Source of the DNA: an uncultured Methylococcaceae bacterium
GTDB lineage: Bacteria > Pseudomonadota > Gammaproteobacteria > Methylococcales > Methylomonadaceae
Reading direction: 5' to 3'
DNA length: 64,000 bases
Assembly (NCBI GenBank): GCA_903917345.1
Contig: CAIXAE010000013.1
Location: 1-64,000, forward strand
The translations under genes were made by a program, and so were the position numbers. Below, piece after piece: positions 53,019 through 63,949 of the stretch. Under the pieces are notes generated by a model. It was not told the DNA's origin and did not search any database. It saw only the letters and a list, made by a program, of their open reading frames with translations. Positions within the stretch are counted from its first letter, which is position 1. Every line of letters begins with the position of its first letter.

Positions 53019-53571
53019 AGTTGCCTTTTACATTAGCAAGAAACTCAATATGAATAGGCTCTATGTAAGTCATATTCATTCCCGTTCCTGTTGTCTTATG
53101 GGGTGTGTTAATCAGTTCAGCCCACTCCTGAGTTTCGGCATAGTTAATTTCTGGTTGAACTTTTAAATTGCTTGTGTTTAGAGTGATCTTGCGATGGTCT
53201 TTATACTCGGCTCGATCTATTTTAACCTGACCGTTCAATTGTAAGTTTTTTCCATCGGCAGATAAGATGCCCGTTTCTGAATTAATAACCCAAGGGGGGG
53301 TATTATCATTGTAAAAAGTCATTATGGGTTCTATAGAATGGGATGTGCCATCATCACTATAATGAGTCATCTTATCTGCCGTTAATGTACTTTTTAAAGT
53401 GCCTTGTTCATTCATTTGCCACTTGTGGTAGCCAGAACTAAAGTAATCAGGACTATGGGCAGGGCTCACTCTTTTTGCAATCTGCAGTATTTCGGTGTTA
53501 TTAGCCAGCCAGGCACTTAATAGTGCAAAGATAGATAAGAAAATATAGTGTTTATTTTCTGTTAATCTCAT
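53005..53571 (-). CDS. lptC: LPS export protein LptC
   Basis: 188 aa. A single N-terminal membrane anchor (IFLSIFALLSAWLANN) is followed by the OstA-fold domain (LKSTLTADKMTHYSDDGTSHSIEP). Passes LPS from LptB2FG to LptA. Overlaps kdsC by 4 nt. Confidence 0.92.
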   Translation of the reverse strand: MRLTENKHYIFLSIFALLSAWLANNTEILQIAKRVSPAHSPDYFSSGYHKWQMNEQGTLKSTLTADKMTHYSDDGTSHSIEPIMTFYNDNTPPWVINSETGILSADGKNLQLNGQVKIDRAEYKDHRKITLNTSNLKVQPEINYAETQEWAELINTPHKTTGTGMNMTYIEPIHIEFLANVKGNYDNK

Positions 53572-54116
53572 TTCAAATAACTGTTTAAGATGTCATCAAA
53601 AGTACCTTGTGCTTGCATAATCAAGTCACAAATCTCACGAACAGCACCCTGGCCACCTAGTGACGTTGTACACCAGTCCGCTCTTTGCTTTACGGCGAAA
53701 TTAGCATCATTTACTGCAATGGCTAAGCCGACTCTTTTCATAATAGGTAGATCCAATAAATCATCACCCATATGAGCGGCTTGATCGGGAGCGATATCTA
53801 GTTTCTCAATGATTTCATTAAAAGCGGCTACCTTATGCTCATGTCCTTGGTAAATGAGTTCTATACCTAAATTTTTCATGCGGAGCTCAACCGTTTTTGA
53901 TTTTCTGCCTGAAATGACAGCAATTTCAACACCCGATTGGCGTAGTAGTTTAATGCCGTGACCATCGCGAGCATGAAAGCATTTGTATTCATTACCTTCT
54001 TGATCAAAAAACAATTTACCGTCAGTGAGCACGCCATCAACATCAAGTATCAATAGTTTAAGGTTTTTGGCCTTTGCTAAGATATCAGCTGGAATAAGGG
54101 GCGTATTTTTAAACAT
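53568..54116 (-). CDS. kdsC: 3-deoxy-D-manno-octulosonate 8-phosphate phosphatase KdsC
   Basis: 182 aa, HAD phosphatase. Nucleophile motif ILDVDGVLTDG about residues 23-33, ISGRKS about 69-74, GDDLLDLPIM about 117-126. Makes free Kdo for LPS. Start overlaps the kdsD stop by one base. Confidence 0.95.
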   Translation of the reverse strand: MFKNTPLIPADILAKAKNLKLLILDVDGVLTDGKLFFDQEGNEYKCFHARDGHGIKLLRQSGVEIAVISGRKSKTVELRMKNLGIELIYQGHEHKVAAFNEIIEKLDIAPDQAAHMGDDLLDLPIMKRVGLAIAVNDANFAVKQRADWCTTSLGGQGAVREICDLIMQAQGTFDDILNSYLK

Positions 54117-55093
54117 TAGACAATTCCCGCCCTGAGTAAATCATGCATATTGAGTGCGCCGATTGCTTTGCGATCATTGTCTACGACTAAAAGCGCATTA
54201 ATTTGTTTGCTTTCCATTATTTGCATAGCCTCAGCCGCTAGAATATCAGCAGAAATAACAGTACAGGCTTGTGTCATGACTTCGCTGATAGGGGTGTCAT
54301 GAAGATTAATGTTTTTTGCTAAAGTACGTCTTAAATCACCATCAGTAAAAACGCCAATGACCTTGTTATGAGAGTCAACCACGGCGGTCATGCCGAGTTT
54401 TTTTTCTGACATTTCTAATAGCGCGTGACTAATAAAGACCTGTTCGGATACCGATGGAATATCAGTGCCACTATGCATAATATCACTGACTCTTAAGAGT
54501 AATCGACGACCTAAACTGCCACCGGGATGCGATAAGGCAAAGTCATCTCTGGTAAAGCCTCGAGCTTCTAAAAGGGATACGGCTAAGGCATCTCCCATTA
54601 CTAAGGCGGCTGTTGTACTAGAGGTGGGGGCTAGACCTAAGGGACAAGCTTCTTGAGAAACGCTGACATTGATATGAGTAGTTGCCATTGTTCCCAGTGT
54701 GGATGAGGGATTGCCGGTCATAGCGATTAACGGCACACCGATGCGTTTAAGCAAAGGTAAAATAGTAAGAATCTCTTCGGTTTCACCCGAGTTAGACAAG
54801 GCAAGCACAACATCCTGTTGCGTAATCATGCCAAGATCACCGTGGCTGGCTTCACCGGGATGAACAAAGAATGCCGGTGTGCCTGTGCTGGCAAGTGTTG
54901 CGGCAATTTTGCCCGCAATATGCCCAGATTTACCCATGCCTGTTACGATAACACGGCCTTTGCAGCTAAATATTAATTTACAGGCATTAACAAAGTTGGA
55001 ATTGATTTGTGCAGATAAAGCCTTAATAGCATCGGCTTCAACTTGAATAACGGCTAAACCTAACTCCAAGAGCTTTTGATCGTTAAGCTTCAT
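54116..55093 (-). CDS. kdsD: D-arabinose 5-phosphate isomerase KdsD
   Basis: 325 aa from ATG 55093; the longer frame begins with TTG and lacks a better ribosome site. SIS domain with GMGKSGHIAGKIAATLASTG about residues 52-71 and HPGEASHGDLG about 79-89; two CBS domains from about 205 to the end. First step of Kdo synthesis and head gene of the LPS-transport operon. Confidence 0.95.
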   Translation of the reverse strand: MKLNDQKLLELGLAVIQVEADAIKALSAQINSNFVNACKLIFSCKGRVIVTGMGKSGHIAGKIAATLASTGTPAFFVHPGEASHGDLGMITQQDVVLALSNSGETEEILTILPLLKRIGVPLIAMTGNPSSTLGTMATTHINVSVSQEACPLGLAPTSSTTAALVMGDALAVSLLEARGFTRDDFALSHPGGSLGRRLLLRVSDIMHSGTDIPSVSEQVFISHALLEMSEKKLGMTAVVDSHNKVIGVFTDGDLRRTLAKNINLHDTPISEVMTQACTVISADILAAEAMQIMESKQINALLVVDNDRKAIGALNMHDLLRAGIV

Positions 55094-55346
55094 GACTAGT
55101 CTTCTTGATGGCAAGATTGCAATAGCGGTAAATAAATTGACAAAGACATGAGTCGATCAAGTTCACAAGTTTAAAGCCATATTATGCCATATTAAAGAGT
55201 ATTTTGGTTTAAATCATGCTAGAGAAAGAGTCAGAAATGCCATCTATATGGCTAACTTATGTGCTCTTTTGTAGTTGGATGCAAGAACAGCGTTATTGGT
55301 AATGTTACAATAAGAAGAATTAAACTGGATTTACTCTATTTGCATT

Positions 55347-56354
55347 ATGGTTCCATTAGTTACTGCTCCCGCATTGGTTGATCGTTTTGGTAGAACGGTT
55401 GATTATTTAAGGATATCTATCACCGATCGTTGTGATTTTCGTTGCGTTTACTGTATGGCAGAAGACATGACTTTTTTGCCGCGTCTACAGATTTTGAGCT
55501 TAGAAGAAATTCATTTAATTGCCCAAGCTTTTGTGGAGCTAGGGGTTAAAAAAATACGTATAACTGGCGGTGAACCTTTAGTCAGAAAAGGGGCCTTGGG
55601 GTTGTTAAATAACATCGGTCATCTTGAGGGATTGCGTGAGTTAGTTATCACCACTAATGGCTCTCAATTAGATGCTATGGCTAAAGATTTAAAAGCGGCC
55701 GGTGTTAAACGCATCAATATTAGTCTGGATACATTAGATGTGGATAAATTTAAAGCTATTACGCGTACAGGCGACTTACAACAAGTTTTAAAAGGTATAC
55801 AAGCCGCTAAAGCCGAAGGATTTGAGCGTATCAAACTTAATGCTGTTATTTTAAAAAATAGAAATCATCAAGAAGTAAACCCCTTAGTGCAATTTGCCAT
55901 AGATAATGGGTTGGATATCAGTTTTATAGAAGAAATGCCCTTAGGCATAGTAGATCAGCATGATAGAGCTGAAGCGTACTATTCAAGTGATTTAATACGG
56001 CAAGATATCTCAGAAAAATATACCTTAATCGCTACACCTGAGAAAACCGGTGGGCCATCGGATTATTACAAAATTCCCGATACGCAAACGCGAGTAGGTT
56101 TTATCTCACCCCACAGTCATAATTTTTGTAGTCAGTGTAATAGAGTGCGCTTAACGGTAGAAGGGCGGTTGCTGCTTTGTTTGGGGAATGAGCATTCGGT
56201 GGACTTAAAAGCCGTGCTTAGAGAGCATCCGAATGATATGGTATTATTAAAACAGACGATTATTGATGCGATGTTGATTAAGCCTGAAACGCATGAGTTT
56301 AATATTCATGAACAACCCGTCATACTGCGCTATATGAATATGACGGGTGGTTAA
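55347..56354 (+). CDS. moaA: GTP 3',8-cyclase MoaA (molybdenum cofactor synthesis)
   Basis: 335 aa radical-SAM enzyme. N-terminal CDFRCVYC cluster motif about residues 28-35, GGEPLVRKG about 76-84, and the C-terminal cluster [18 protein letters not shown] about 265-282. Converts GTP to 3',8-cyclo-GTP with MoaC. No other moa gene in the window. Divergent from kdsD. Confidence 0.95.
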   Translation: MVPLVTAPALVDRFGRTVDYLRISITDRCDFRCVYCMAEDMTFLPRLQILSLEEIHLIAQAFVELGVKKIRITGGEPLVRKGALGLLNNIGHLEGLRELVITTNGSQLDAMAKDLKAAGVKRINISLDTLDVDKFKAITRTGDLQQVLKGIQAAKAEGFERIKLNAVILKNRNHQEVNPLVQFAIDNGLDISFIEEMPLGIVDQHDRAEAYYSSDLIRQDISEKYTLIATPEKTGGPSDYYKIPDTQTRVGFISPHSHNFCSQCNRVRLTVEGRLLLCLGNEHSVDLKAVLREHPNDMVLLKQTIIDAMLIKPETHEFNIHEQPVILRYMNMTGG

Positions 56355-56367
56355 TAACGGGTGTTAA

Positions 56368-57015
56368 TTATTTTTGAACGTCATCAATCGCTTTTTTTGC
56401 TAAAGCAGTCACTTTATCCCAATCTTTTGCTTTAACCGCATCCGCAGGGACCAACCAAGATCCACCTACACACGCGACATTACTTAGTTTTAAATAAGCA
56501 TTGTAGTTATCAGGTGAAATGCCACCGGTTGGGCAGAACGTTACATAAGGCACAGGGCCGGCAATTGATTTTAGCATCGGAATACCACCGGCTGCTTCTG
56601 CAGGAAAAAACTTGAAATGATCAAGTCCATATTCCATGCCTAACATTAATTCAGATAAAGTCGCGATACCTGGAATTAAAGCAATTGTGCTTTCTTTTGC
56701 TGCTGCTAATAAATTAGGCGTTAAACCAGGACTAATGGCAAACACAGCCCCCGCTTCTTCAGCCGCTTTTAATTGTTCTGGCGTAGTGATAGTACCCGCA
56801 CCGACAATCGCTTCTTTTACTTCTTGGCTAATTAAGCGAATAGCTTCTAAAGCGATCGGTGTGCGCAAAGTGATTTCTAACACTTTAATGCCACCTGCCA
56901 CTAAAGCTTTTGCTAAAGGCACGGCATCTTCAAGATTCTGTATCACCATCACAGGCATAACAGGGCCAGCGTTTAAAACGTCAGTAGGTTGGATTTTCCA
57001 GTTATTTGTACTCAT
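56368..57015 (-). CDS. eda: KDPG/KHG aldolase
   Basis: 215 aa. Schiff-base Lys in [11 protein letters not shown] about residues 135-145; EITLRTP and GAGTI earlier; CPTGGI later. Cleaves 2-keto-3-deoxy-6-phosphogluconate to pyruvate and glyceraldehyde 3-phosphate. Third gene of the zwf-edd-eda operon, 46 nt after edd. Confidence 0.95.
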   Translation of the reverse strand: MSTNNWKIQPTDVLNAGPVMPVMVIQNLEDAVPLAKALVAGGIKVLEITLRTPIALEAIRLISQEVKEAIVGAGTITTPEQLKAAEEAGAVFAISPGLTPNLLAAAKESTIALIPGIATLSELMLGMEYGLDHFKFFPAEAAGGIPMLKSIAGPVPYVTFCPTGGISPDNYNAYLKLSNVACVGGSWLVPADAVKAKDWDKVTALAKKAIDDVQK

Positions 57016-57061
57016 AGTTTTACTCGCTAGATTAAAAATAGTTGTTTGTGTTGATGTTTAA

Positions 57062-58882
57062 TTAATCGACTAAGAATAGATTAGATGCGCCTGTTTCAGC
57101 AGAAGAAGCACCTAATCTGAAACCGCCAAACATTTCACGGCCCATACCATAATGGTGGTTTTTAGCCGTATTAGGCACAGGAACTCGGGCATTAAATTCG
57201 GCTTCATCCACTAACACATTGATGTTACCGGTTTGTAGATTCAAAGAAATAATGTCGCCATTCAATACTTTAGTTAAAGGTCCACCGGCTTCACATTCTG
57301 GACACATGTGGATTGCAGAAGGCACCTTACCAGAAGCGCCAGACATACGACCATCGGTTACTAACGCCACTTTAAAACCTTTATCTTGTAATACACCTAA
57401 AGGCGGCGTTAATTTGTGCAATTCAGGCATACCGTTAGAGCGAGGGCCTTGGAAACGAATTACAGCAACAAAGTCTTTTTCTAATTCACCGCGTTTAAAG
57501 GCGGCTAACATGTCTTCTTGGTCATCAAATACGATCGCGGGTGCTTCAATAATTTGATGCTCAGGAGATACAGCAGATAGTTTAGAAATACCACGGCCTA
57601 AGTTGCCATGCATTACGTGTAAACCACCACCAGTTGCGAAAGGTTTCTCAACAGTCCCTAATACTTCAGTATCTAAAGAGGTTTCTGGAACGGGTTCCCA
57701 TGTCAGTTTGTCATCAATAATCTTAGGTTCTTGACGGTAGTTGTTCATGCCGCGCTCGTCTGCAACCGTTAAGATATCTTCATGTAATAAACCATTTCTT
57801 AACAATTCGGCTATTAACACACCCATACCACCGGCCGCTTGGAAGTGGTTAACGTCTGCAGGGCCGTTTGGATAAATTTTAGTGATTAATGGTACGGCTT
57901 TAGAAAGTCTATCAAAATCATCCCAATTTAAAACAATGCCTGAGGCTCTAGCAATCGCAATTAAATGCATAGTGTGGTTAGTCGAGCCACCGGTTGCTAA
58001 TAAACCGATCACTGCATTAACAATCGCTTTTTCAGAAACCATGTGCGCGATAGGGCGGTAATCGTTACCTAACGCCGTAAACTTTAACACTTGGGTCGCT
58101 GCGGCTTTAGTGAGTTCATCGCGTAACGGTGTATAAGGATTTACGAATGAGCTACCTGGTAAATGCAAGCCCATAATTTCCATCATCATTTGGTTGCTGT
58201 TAGCCGTGCCATAAAAGGTACACGTACCCGGGCTATGGTAAGAGGCAGACTCTGCTTCTAATAATTCTTTACGACCAATTTGTCCAGTTGCATAGGCTTG
58301 GCGAGCGCGAGACTTTTCTTTGTTGGTTAAGCCACTGGGCATAGGGCCAGCAGGCACAAAGATAGCAGGTAAGTGACCAAAACTGAGGGCGCCAATTAAT
58401 AAGCCCGGTACAATTTTGTCACACACACCTAAATATAAAGCGCCATCAAACATGTTGTGGCTCATACCTACAGCAGTTGTCATGGCAATTAAATCACGAC
58501 TAAACAGTGATAATTCCATGCCAGGTTGGCCCTGAGTAATACCATCACACATTGCAGGTACACCACCCGCCACCTGAGCAACACCTCCTGCCGCTCTGAT
58601 CGCCTCTTTTATTTGGTCAGGTGCATATTTATAGGGTTCATGCGCTGACAACATGTCGTTGTATGCAGTGATGATCGCGATATTAGGTTTTTGGTCACCG
58701 GTTAAATCGGCTTTTTCTTGAGCACTACAGGCAGCAAATCCATGTGCTAAGTTGCCACACCCCATGCCAGAGCGGATAGGGCCCTTTTTGGCAACAGAAT
58801 CAATATATTTTAAATAAGCTGAACGCGTTTTATGGCTACGCTCAACGATTTCTTGCGTTACTTGTTCAATGACTGGATGCAT
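57062..58882 (-). CDS. edd: 6-phosphogluconate dehydratase
   Basis: 606 aa, IlvD/Edd family. Cluster-binding Cys regions (GAC-like [12 protein letters not shown] then ACSAQ, and [19 protein letters not shown] about 208-226) and the ending [16 protein letters not shown]. Forms KDPG from 6-phosphogluconate. Between zwf and eda. Confidence 0.95.
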   Translation of the reverse strand: MHPVIEQVTQEIVERSHKTRSAYLKYIDSVAKKGPIRSGMGCGNLAHGFAACSAQEKADLTGDQKPNIAIITAYNDMLSAHEPYKYAPDQIKEAIRAAGGVAQVAGGVPAMCDGITQGQPGMELSLFSRDLIAMTTAVGMSHNMFDGALYLGVCDKIVPGLLIGALSFGHLPAIFVPAGPMPSGLTNKEKSRARQAYATGQIGRKELLEAESASYHSPGTCTFYGTANSNQMMMEIMGLHLPGSSFVNPYTPLRDELTKAAATQVLKFTALGNDYRPIAHMVSEKAIVNAVIGLLATGGSTNHTMHLIAIARASGIVLNWDDFDRLSKAVPLITKIYPNGPADVNHFQAAGGMGVLIAELLRNGLLHEDILTVADERGMNNYRQEPKIIDDKLTWEPVPETSLDTEVLGTVEKPFATGGGLHVMHGNLGRGISKLSAVSPEHQIIEAPAIVFDDQEDMLAAFKRGELEKDFVAVIRFQGPRSNGMPELHKLTPPLGVLQDKGFKVALVTDGRMSGASGKVPSAIHMCPECEAGGPLTKVLNGDIISLNLQTGNINVLVDEAEFNARVPVPNTAKNHHYGMGREMFGGFRLGASSAETGASNLFLVD

Positions 58883-58918
58883 AGTTGTTTCCTAGTTGAG
58901 GGTGACACGGAGGATTAA

Positions 58919-60388
58919 TTATTCTTCCCAAGCTCTACCATCTCTGGCGATCAAAGCAACTGAGGCAACGGGGCCCCAAGTGCCTGCAGAGTAGGGTTTA
59001 GGCGCATCTTTATAATGCTGCCAAGCGTTTTGTATAGAATCAACCCAAGTCCAAGCTTGTTCAATCTCTTCACGACTTAAAAAGAGTGTTGGATTGCCAC
59101 GCATTGCCTCTAGCACTAACTTTTCATAACCACCAAAGATACGGCTTTCTTTAAAGGTGTCAGAAAAACTTAAATCTAATTTGGTTTTTTGTAACTTAAT
59201 ATGCTCATCGATACCGGGGATTTTATTAAGCATTTCAATTTCAACACCTTCATTGGGTTGTAAATGAATGATCAGTTTATTAGGCGGTAATTCGCGGAAG
59301 CTGTCTTTAAAAATATTGTGCGGTAATTGTTTAAAGTAAACGACGATTTCAGTACGCTTACCGGTTAAGCGTTTGCCGGTACGCATATAGAATGGAACGC
59401 CAGCCCAACGCCAGTTATCAATATCAACACGTAAAGCCACAAAGCTCTCGGTAGTGCTTTCTGTGTTAGCGCCTTCTTCTTCAAGATAGCCGGGCACTTC
59501 TTTACCTTTAATATAGCCCTTGGTGTATTGGCCGCGAACGGTTTTTTCTTCTACGTTTTGGGTCGTAATAGGGCGTAAGGCTTTAAGTACTTTGATTTTT
59601 TCATTATGGATGCTGGCTGCTTCAAGGTTAACCGGCGGTTCCATGGCAATAAAAGTTAAGATTTGTAACAAGTGGTTTTGCACCATGTCACGTAACTGAC
59701 CAGTCTTATCAAAATAATCCCAACGCCCTTCGATACCGACTTCTTCACCGACCGTAATTTGAATATGATCAATGGTATTGTGGTTCCAGTTAGTCGTAAA
59801 AATAGAGTTTGCGAAGCGTAACGCTAATAGATTTAAAACCGTTTCTTTGCCTAGATAATGATCGATCCGATAAACCTGTTTTTCTTGGAATACACTAGCG
59901 ACCACATCATTAATTTCTTGAGATGATTTAAGGTCATGGCCAATTGGTTTTTCCATCACCATACGAGACGTTTCAGTCAATACACCCGATTTAGCTAAAC
60001 CTTGGCAAATATTTTTAAATAAGAAAGGGGATACCGCAAAGTAATTGACCATAATTCTGTTTTTTTGGTCAATCACTGCATTGAGTTGTTTAAATTGTTC
60101 AGCTTGAGTTAAGTCTATTTTTAAATAAGATAAACGAGCCGAAAAGCGTTCCCAGACAGTGGTGTCGATCGCTTCACCTAAAAAAGATTGTAAGCTTTTG
60201 AGGGCAATATCCACAAAGCCTTCACTTTTAACGTCATGCAAATCAACACCAATAATGCGAGTGTCTGGTTCTAAAAAGTTTGCATTTTCAAGACGATAAA
60301 GAGAAATAATGAGCTTGCGTTTTGATAGGTCACCCAGGGCGCCATAAATTACTAAATCACAGGGGGTATATGTATTTTTGGCTTTCAT
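58919..60388 (-). CDS. zwf: Glucose-6-phosphate 1-dehydrogenase
   Basis: 489 aa. NADP-binding GALGDLSKRKL about residues 16-26 and active-site RIDHYLGKE about 176-184. First gene of zwf-edd-eda, giving an Entner-Doudoroff branch that many gammaproteobacterial methylotrophs keep for NADPH and sugar-phosphate handling. 6-Phosphogluconolactonase is not encoded here. Confidence 0.95.
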   Translation of the reverse strand: MKAKNTYTPCDLVIYGALGDLSKRKLIISLYRLENANFLEPDTRIIGVDLHDVKSEGFVDIALKSLQSFLGEAIDTTVWERFSARLSYLKIDLTQAEQFKQLNAVIDQKNRIMVNYFAVSPFLFKNICQGLAKSGVLTETSRMVMEKPIGHDLKSSQEINDVVASVFQEKQVYRIDHYLGKETVLNLLALRFANSIFTTNWNHNTIDHIQITVGEEVGIEGRWDYFDKTGQLRDMVQNHLLQILTFIAMEPPVNLEAASIHNEKIKVLKALRPITTQNVEEKTVRGQYTKGYIKGKEVPGYLEEEGANTESTTESFVALRVDIDNWRWAGVPFYMRTGKRLTGKRTEIVVYFKQLPHNIFKDSFRELPPNKLIIHLQPNEGVEIEMLNKIPGIDEHIKLQKTKLDLSFSDTFKESRIFGGYEKLVLEAMRGNPTLFLSREEIEQAWTWVDSIQNAWQHYKDAPKPYSAGTWGPVASVALIARDGRAWEE

Positions 60389-60741
60389 AGGCTAGTCGTC
60401 CAGTAAAAGATTGTAAGCTGGTATAAGAGAAAAGCAGGTGTTATTAGAATAACGCGTTTTTATTATCGCAGAATTTAAGGTGAGATGCTGTATTGATTGC
60501 AATGATATTGCAGTCTGCAGGGCAGATTGTGATAAAACTCTCTGAATACTATTACAAATTTACGTCAGAGGTTTATTTGAAGTTGGGATTAATTACGACG
60601 GCATCCTTGCCGTCTTAAAACTGCGTACTTGCGGTGTAACTTCTATCTCCGAGATTAGATATATCTGTTTTAAAAATTAAAGCAAATTATAATCGACAGA
60701 AAGTTTATACCCTCCATTTATCCCTAACAAACAACCTCATA
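60389..60741. other. Intergenic region between divergent zwf and alkA-like genes
   Basis: No ORF is supported. A small hairpin GACGGCATCCTTGCCGTC lies at 60597-60614 without a T-run. The region should carry both promoters. Confidence 0.5.
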
Positions 60742-61656
60742 ATGCCGACATCAACACTCATTGAATGTTCGTTAAAGTTACCTGACGCGTATCGTGCTAA
60801 AGATATTTTGGGTTTTAATCAGCGTGATCCATTAGCGATAGCCGAAATAGTGGACCAACAGAGTCTAAGCAAGGGACTGTTATGGCACGAACAACTGGCT
60901 AGATTAACAATTCAGTTTAAAGATAATGCGGTTGCAGAGGTTCAACTCGCTATCGATGGTTTGGCTGCAAGTGATGATCAGATGACATTGCAAGCTAAAG
61001 CTAAAGGGCTGTTAGGATTAAATCAGGATATTGAGGGCTTTGAGTTAGCTTACAAAGATCATCCTCAGCTTGGATTATTGATTGCACAGAATTCAGGTTT
61101 AAGGGTGCCGACCTGTGCCACCTTTTTTGAAGCGATAACGTGGGCCATTACCGGCCAACAGATCAGTGTTAACGCGGCGGTATCAATTAGGCGCAAATTA
61201 ATACAGCGGGTGGGTGTTGAGCATTCTAGCGGATTGTTGTGTTATCCCGATGCGAAGCGAGTAGTGAATATAGAAGCAGGTGCGTTGCGGCAATTGGGTT
61301 ATTCTAATGCCAAAGTAAAGGCACTCTTAGGTGTTAGTGAGATGGTTCTAGCGCATCAAGCCTTATTAGAACTCACGCCTACTGCCGAGACAGTTACTGA
61401 AATATACCAGCGTTTACATGAGATTAAAGGAATTGGACCTTGGACGATAAACTATGCGCTATTGCGTGGCCTAGGCTGGTTAGATGGCTCTTTGCAGGGT
61501 GATGCGGGTGTTCGGCGTAGTTTACAGACTTTATTAAGACTAACGGATAAGCTTTCTGAGCAACAAACACAGGATTGGTTAGCGCCATTTTCGCCATGGC
61601 GTGCTTTATTAGCCGCGCATCTTTGGCAGTATGACCCTTCAATACCCCCCGTTTGA
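60742..61656 (+). CDS. DNA-3-methyladenine glycosylase II (AlkA-type HhH-GPD)
   Basis: 304 aa. Helix-hairpin-helix IKGIGPWTINYALLRGLG about residues 226-243 and catalytic Asp in QGDAGVRRSL about 251-260. The Ada-type DNA-binding domain is absent. Removes alkylated bases. Alone, divergent from zwf. Confidence 0.87.
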   Translation: MPTSTLIECSLKLPDAYRAKDILGFNQRDPLAIAEIVDQQSLSKGLLWHEQLARLTIQFKDNAVAEVQLAIDGLAASDDQMTLQAKAKGLLGLNQDIEGFELAYKDHPQLGLLIAQNSGLRVPTCATFFEAITWAITGQQISVNAAVSIRRKLIQRVGVEHSSGLLCYPDAKRVVNIEAGALRQLGYSNAKVKALLGVSEMVLAHQALLELTPTAETVTEIYQRLHEIKGIGPWTINYALLRGLGWLDGSLQGDAGVRRSLQTLLRLTDKLSEQQTQDWLAPFSPWRALLAAHLWQYDPSIPPV

Positions 61657-61718
61657 CGATTGTCATACTTAACGATATATATAGAGTACACATTTAAATG
61701 ACTATTAATGAGGTTAAC

Positions 61719-62261
61719 ATGCAACGCCCCCCGTCTTTTTTTAAAAAAATCACATTGGCCTTAGCGCTATTACCTTTTATATCAACGGCTGTTGAGGCTG
61801 ATAAATTAAGCATAGGACAGGCTGCCCCAGCGTTTCAGTTAAAGACCCAAGCCGGTGATAGTGTTGATTTACAGGCTAGAAAGGATAAAGGCTGGACTGT
61901 ATTATACTTTTATCCCAAAGCCGGCACCCCAGGGTGTACCGCTCAAGCCTGTGCTTATCGAGATGGTATCAGTTTAATTCGTAATCAAAATGCAGAGGTT
62001 TATGGTATCAGTACTGATGAGGTGAAGGACTTGCAGTCATTTCATCAAAAACATAACCTGACATTTACCTTATTATCTGACGCAGAGGGTAACGTAACAG
62101 AGGCTTATGGTGTAAAGATGCCCATCGTTAATTTTGCTAAGCGCTGGACTTTTATTCTAGACCCTCAATTAATCATCCGTTATATTGATACGGATGTTGA
62201 TCCGGTTTTAGATGCTAAACATGTGGCTGATGAAATTAGTAAATTAAAAGCAGGTCAATAA
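61719..62261 (+). CDS. Periplasmic PrxQ-type peroxiredoxin
   Basis: 180 aa from ATG 61719 (GAGG 6 nt upstream); ATG 61698 would put a poor leader ahead of the signal peptide (KKITLALALLPFISTAVEA). Peroxidatic and resolving Cys are both present in YPKAGTPGCTAQACAYRDG (C-x4-C), unlike the cytoplasmic paralogue at 33747. Ends with the DVDPVLDAKHVADEI segment of secreted Prx. Protects periplasm from peroxide. Confidence 0.88.
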   Translation: MQRPPSFFKKITLALALLPFISTAVEADKLSIGQAAPAFQLKTQAGDSVDLQARKDKGWTVLYFYPKAGTPGCTAQACAYRDGISLIRNQNAEVYGISTDEVKDLQSFHQKHNLTFTLLSDAEGNVTEAYGVKMPIVNFAKRWTFILDPQLIIRYIDTDVDPVLDAKHVADEISKLKAGQ

Positions 62262-62342
62262 AATCAAATATTCTCTTAGCTATTTAGAGTAGTACCCCGT
62301 GTGTTGTATATTGTTTTCATAGTGTAAAGAGGAGATTAAAGC

Positions 62343-63476
62343 GTGAGTGGACTATTACCCCATGTCGATCCGGATGGCTTGCTTGAATATTCGGTAGTGT
62401 ATACCGACCGAGCGACTAACCACATGTCTAAAGTATTTCAGGACACCCTGTGCGATATCTCGCGCATCCTGAAGATAACATACAACGCGCATTCAGCCAT
62501 CATCGTACCGGGTTCGGGTACCTTCGGCATGGAAGCAGTAGCGCGTCAATTTGCGAATGGCAAAAAATGTTTGGTGATACGCAACGGCTGGTTTAGTTAT
62601 CGCTGGTCCCAGATATTTGACATGGGTGCTATCCCCTCTGAAACTATCGTCTTAAAAGCACGGCCTATTGAAGACGGTACGCAACCGGCTTATGCACCGG
62701 CGCCTATTGATGAAGTGGTCGCCACTATTAGCCGTGAGAAACCAGACTTTGTGTTTGCTCCCCATATTGAAACGTCGGCGGGCATGATACTGCCGGATGA
62801 CTATTTGCGCGCAGTGGCTGATGCTGTTCATGCGGTAGGTGGCTTGTTTGTACTTGATTGCATCGCGTCGGGCACTATTTGGGTCGATATGCAAAACTGT
62901 GGCGTGGATATTTTAATCAGTGCGCCACAAAAAAATTGGAGCGGTTCACCTTGTTGTGGTTTGGTCATGTTAAGTACAGAAGCACGCAAACGTATTGATG
63001 ACACCACCAGTACTAGTTTTGCTGCAGACCTAAAGAAATGGCTACAAATCATGGAAACCTACGAACAAGGTGGCCATGCTTATCACGCAACTATGCCTAC
63101 GGATGCTTTGCGCGCACTACTGGTCGTTATGCAAGAAACAGAAAATTATGGGTTAACCAAGGTAAAAGAGGAGCAATTTAAACTGGGTAATGCGGTTCGA
63201 GATTTATTGGCAGAACGTGGCATAAAGTCGGTTGCTGCCGCAGGGTTTGCAGCACCGGGCGTGATTGTGAGTTACACGCAAGACGATGAGATTAAAACAG
63301 GAAAGAAGTTTGCCGATCTAGGCTTACAGATAGCCGCAGGCGTTCCGTTGCAATGTGATGAAGGCGCAGACTTTAAGACGTTTAGACTCGGGTTATTCGG
63401 CCTCGATAAAATTCATCATATCGAACGAACGATTGCGACCTTAACAAAGGCGTTGGATAAGATCCCAACGTTTTAG
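62343..63476 (+). CDS. Class V aminotransferase (alanine-glyoxylate/serine-glyoxylate type)
   Basis: 377 aa from GTG 62343, with GAGGAG 8 nt upstream. PLP-dependent fold type I: VPGSGTFGMEAV about residues 56-67, VLDCIASG about 176-183 (cofactor Asp), and SAPQKNWSGSPC about 194-205 with the Schiff-base Lys. Specific substrate (alanine, serine, 2-aminoethylphosphonate and others) is not evident. Monocistronic, followed by a terminator. Confidence 0.85.
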   Translation: MSGLLPHVDPDGLLEYSVVYTDRATNHMSKVFQDTLCDISRILKITYNAHSAIIVPGSGTFGMEAVARQFANGKKCLVIRNGWFSYRWSQIFDMGAIPSETIVLKARPIEDGTQPAYAPAPIDEVVATISREKPDFVFAPHIETSAGMILPDDYLRAVADAVHAVGGLFVLDCIASGTIWVDMQNCGVDILISAPQKNWSGSPCCGLVMLSTEARKRIDDTTSTSFAADLKKWLQIMETYEQGGHAYHATMPTDALRALLVVMQETENYGLTKVKEEQFKLGNAVRDLLAERGIKSVAAAGFAAPGVIVSYTQDDEIKTGKKFADLGLQIAAGVPLQCDEGADFKTFRLGLFGLDKIHHIERTIATLTKALDKIPTF

Positions 63477-63490
63477 TCAATCATCAGATG

Positions 63491-63523
63491 CAAAAAAGCC
63501 CCGCTAAGATCGGGGCTTTTTTG
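63491..63523 (+). terminator. Rho-independent terminator after the aminotransferase gene
   Basis: AAAAAGCCCCG and CGGGGCTTTTTT pair across a 7-nt loop; the T-run is on the plus strand. Confidence 0.92.
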
Positions 63524-63529
63524 TAGGTC

Positions 63530-63662
63530 TGAATCATTAAATCTTGCATCAAGATAATCCCGAGTTACGGGTAGAGATTCAGCTTGAGCCTCTTTAAATG
63601 CTTCCGCTACAGCCTCAGCTTTATCTTCTTCGAATCCAGCATCACGCAATTTTTATAAAAAC
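63530..63662 (-). pseudogene. Fragment of a DUF1640-like coiled-coil gene
   Basis: The minus strand reads LRDAGFEEDKAEAVAEAFKEAQAES, as in the N-terminal part of DUF1640 proteins. One base upstream the frame breaks (TTTATAAAAATTG; the next frame gives FIK, the residues expected before LRDAGF), and the rest of the gene is missing. Confidence 0.5.
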
Positions 63663-63807
63663 ATCGCATGGGAAAAATCATTCTCTCATTAACAATATAT
63701 TCAATTGGCGTAGACAAATTATTACACTTTAGCTTAAGTGTTAATTATGATATTAATACAGCGAAATAAAGAGACGTAGGGAAGAGTATTGCAAAACCGA
63801 TAGGCAA
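63663..63807. other. Spacer downstream of the tracrRNA candidate
   Basis: AT-rich; no gene, repeat unit or spacer-repeat pattern seen. Confidence 0.4.
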
Positions 63808-63925
63808 TAAAAAGCCCCCTTAAGTTTTACTTTGCGAGGGCTATGGTCGCTTGAAAGCGTTGCCTACGAAAAACAATTTCATTGGTATGAAAAGCAAATA
63901 GGCTATAGTTGGTTACACTATGGGT
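63808..63925 (-). ncRNA. Candidate tracrRNA divergent from cas9
   Basis: The minus strand carries, in order, a segment that can form the anti-repeat (CCTATTTGCTTTTCATACC and following), the perfect hairpin CGCTTTCAAGCG (63848-63859) and a terminator hairpin AGCCCTC...GGGGGCT (63813-63842) ended by TTTTTATT. This order is that of type II-C tracrRNAs, which often lie beside cas9. The CRISPR array is outside the window, so the anti-repeat cannot be confirmed; 5' end approximate. Confidence 0.55.
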
Positions 63926-63949
63926 AATAGAATATAGATAAGGAAGCAA

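Noticed and set aside
55115-55346. Molybdenum-cofactor riboswitch before moaA
   Set aside because: I looked for the Moco aptamer core and could not recognise its conserved helices.
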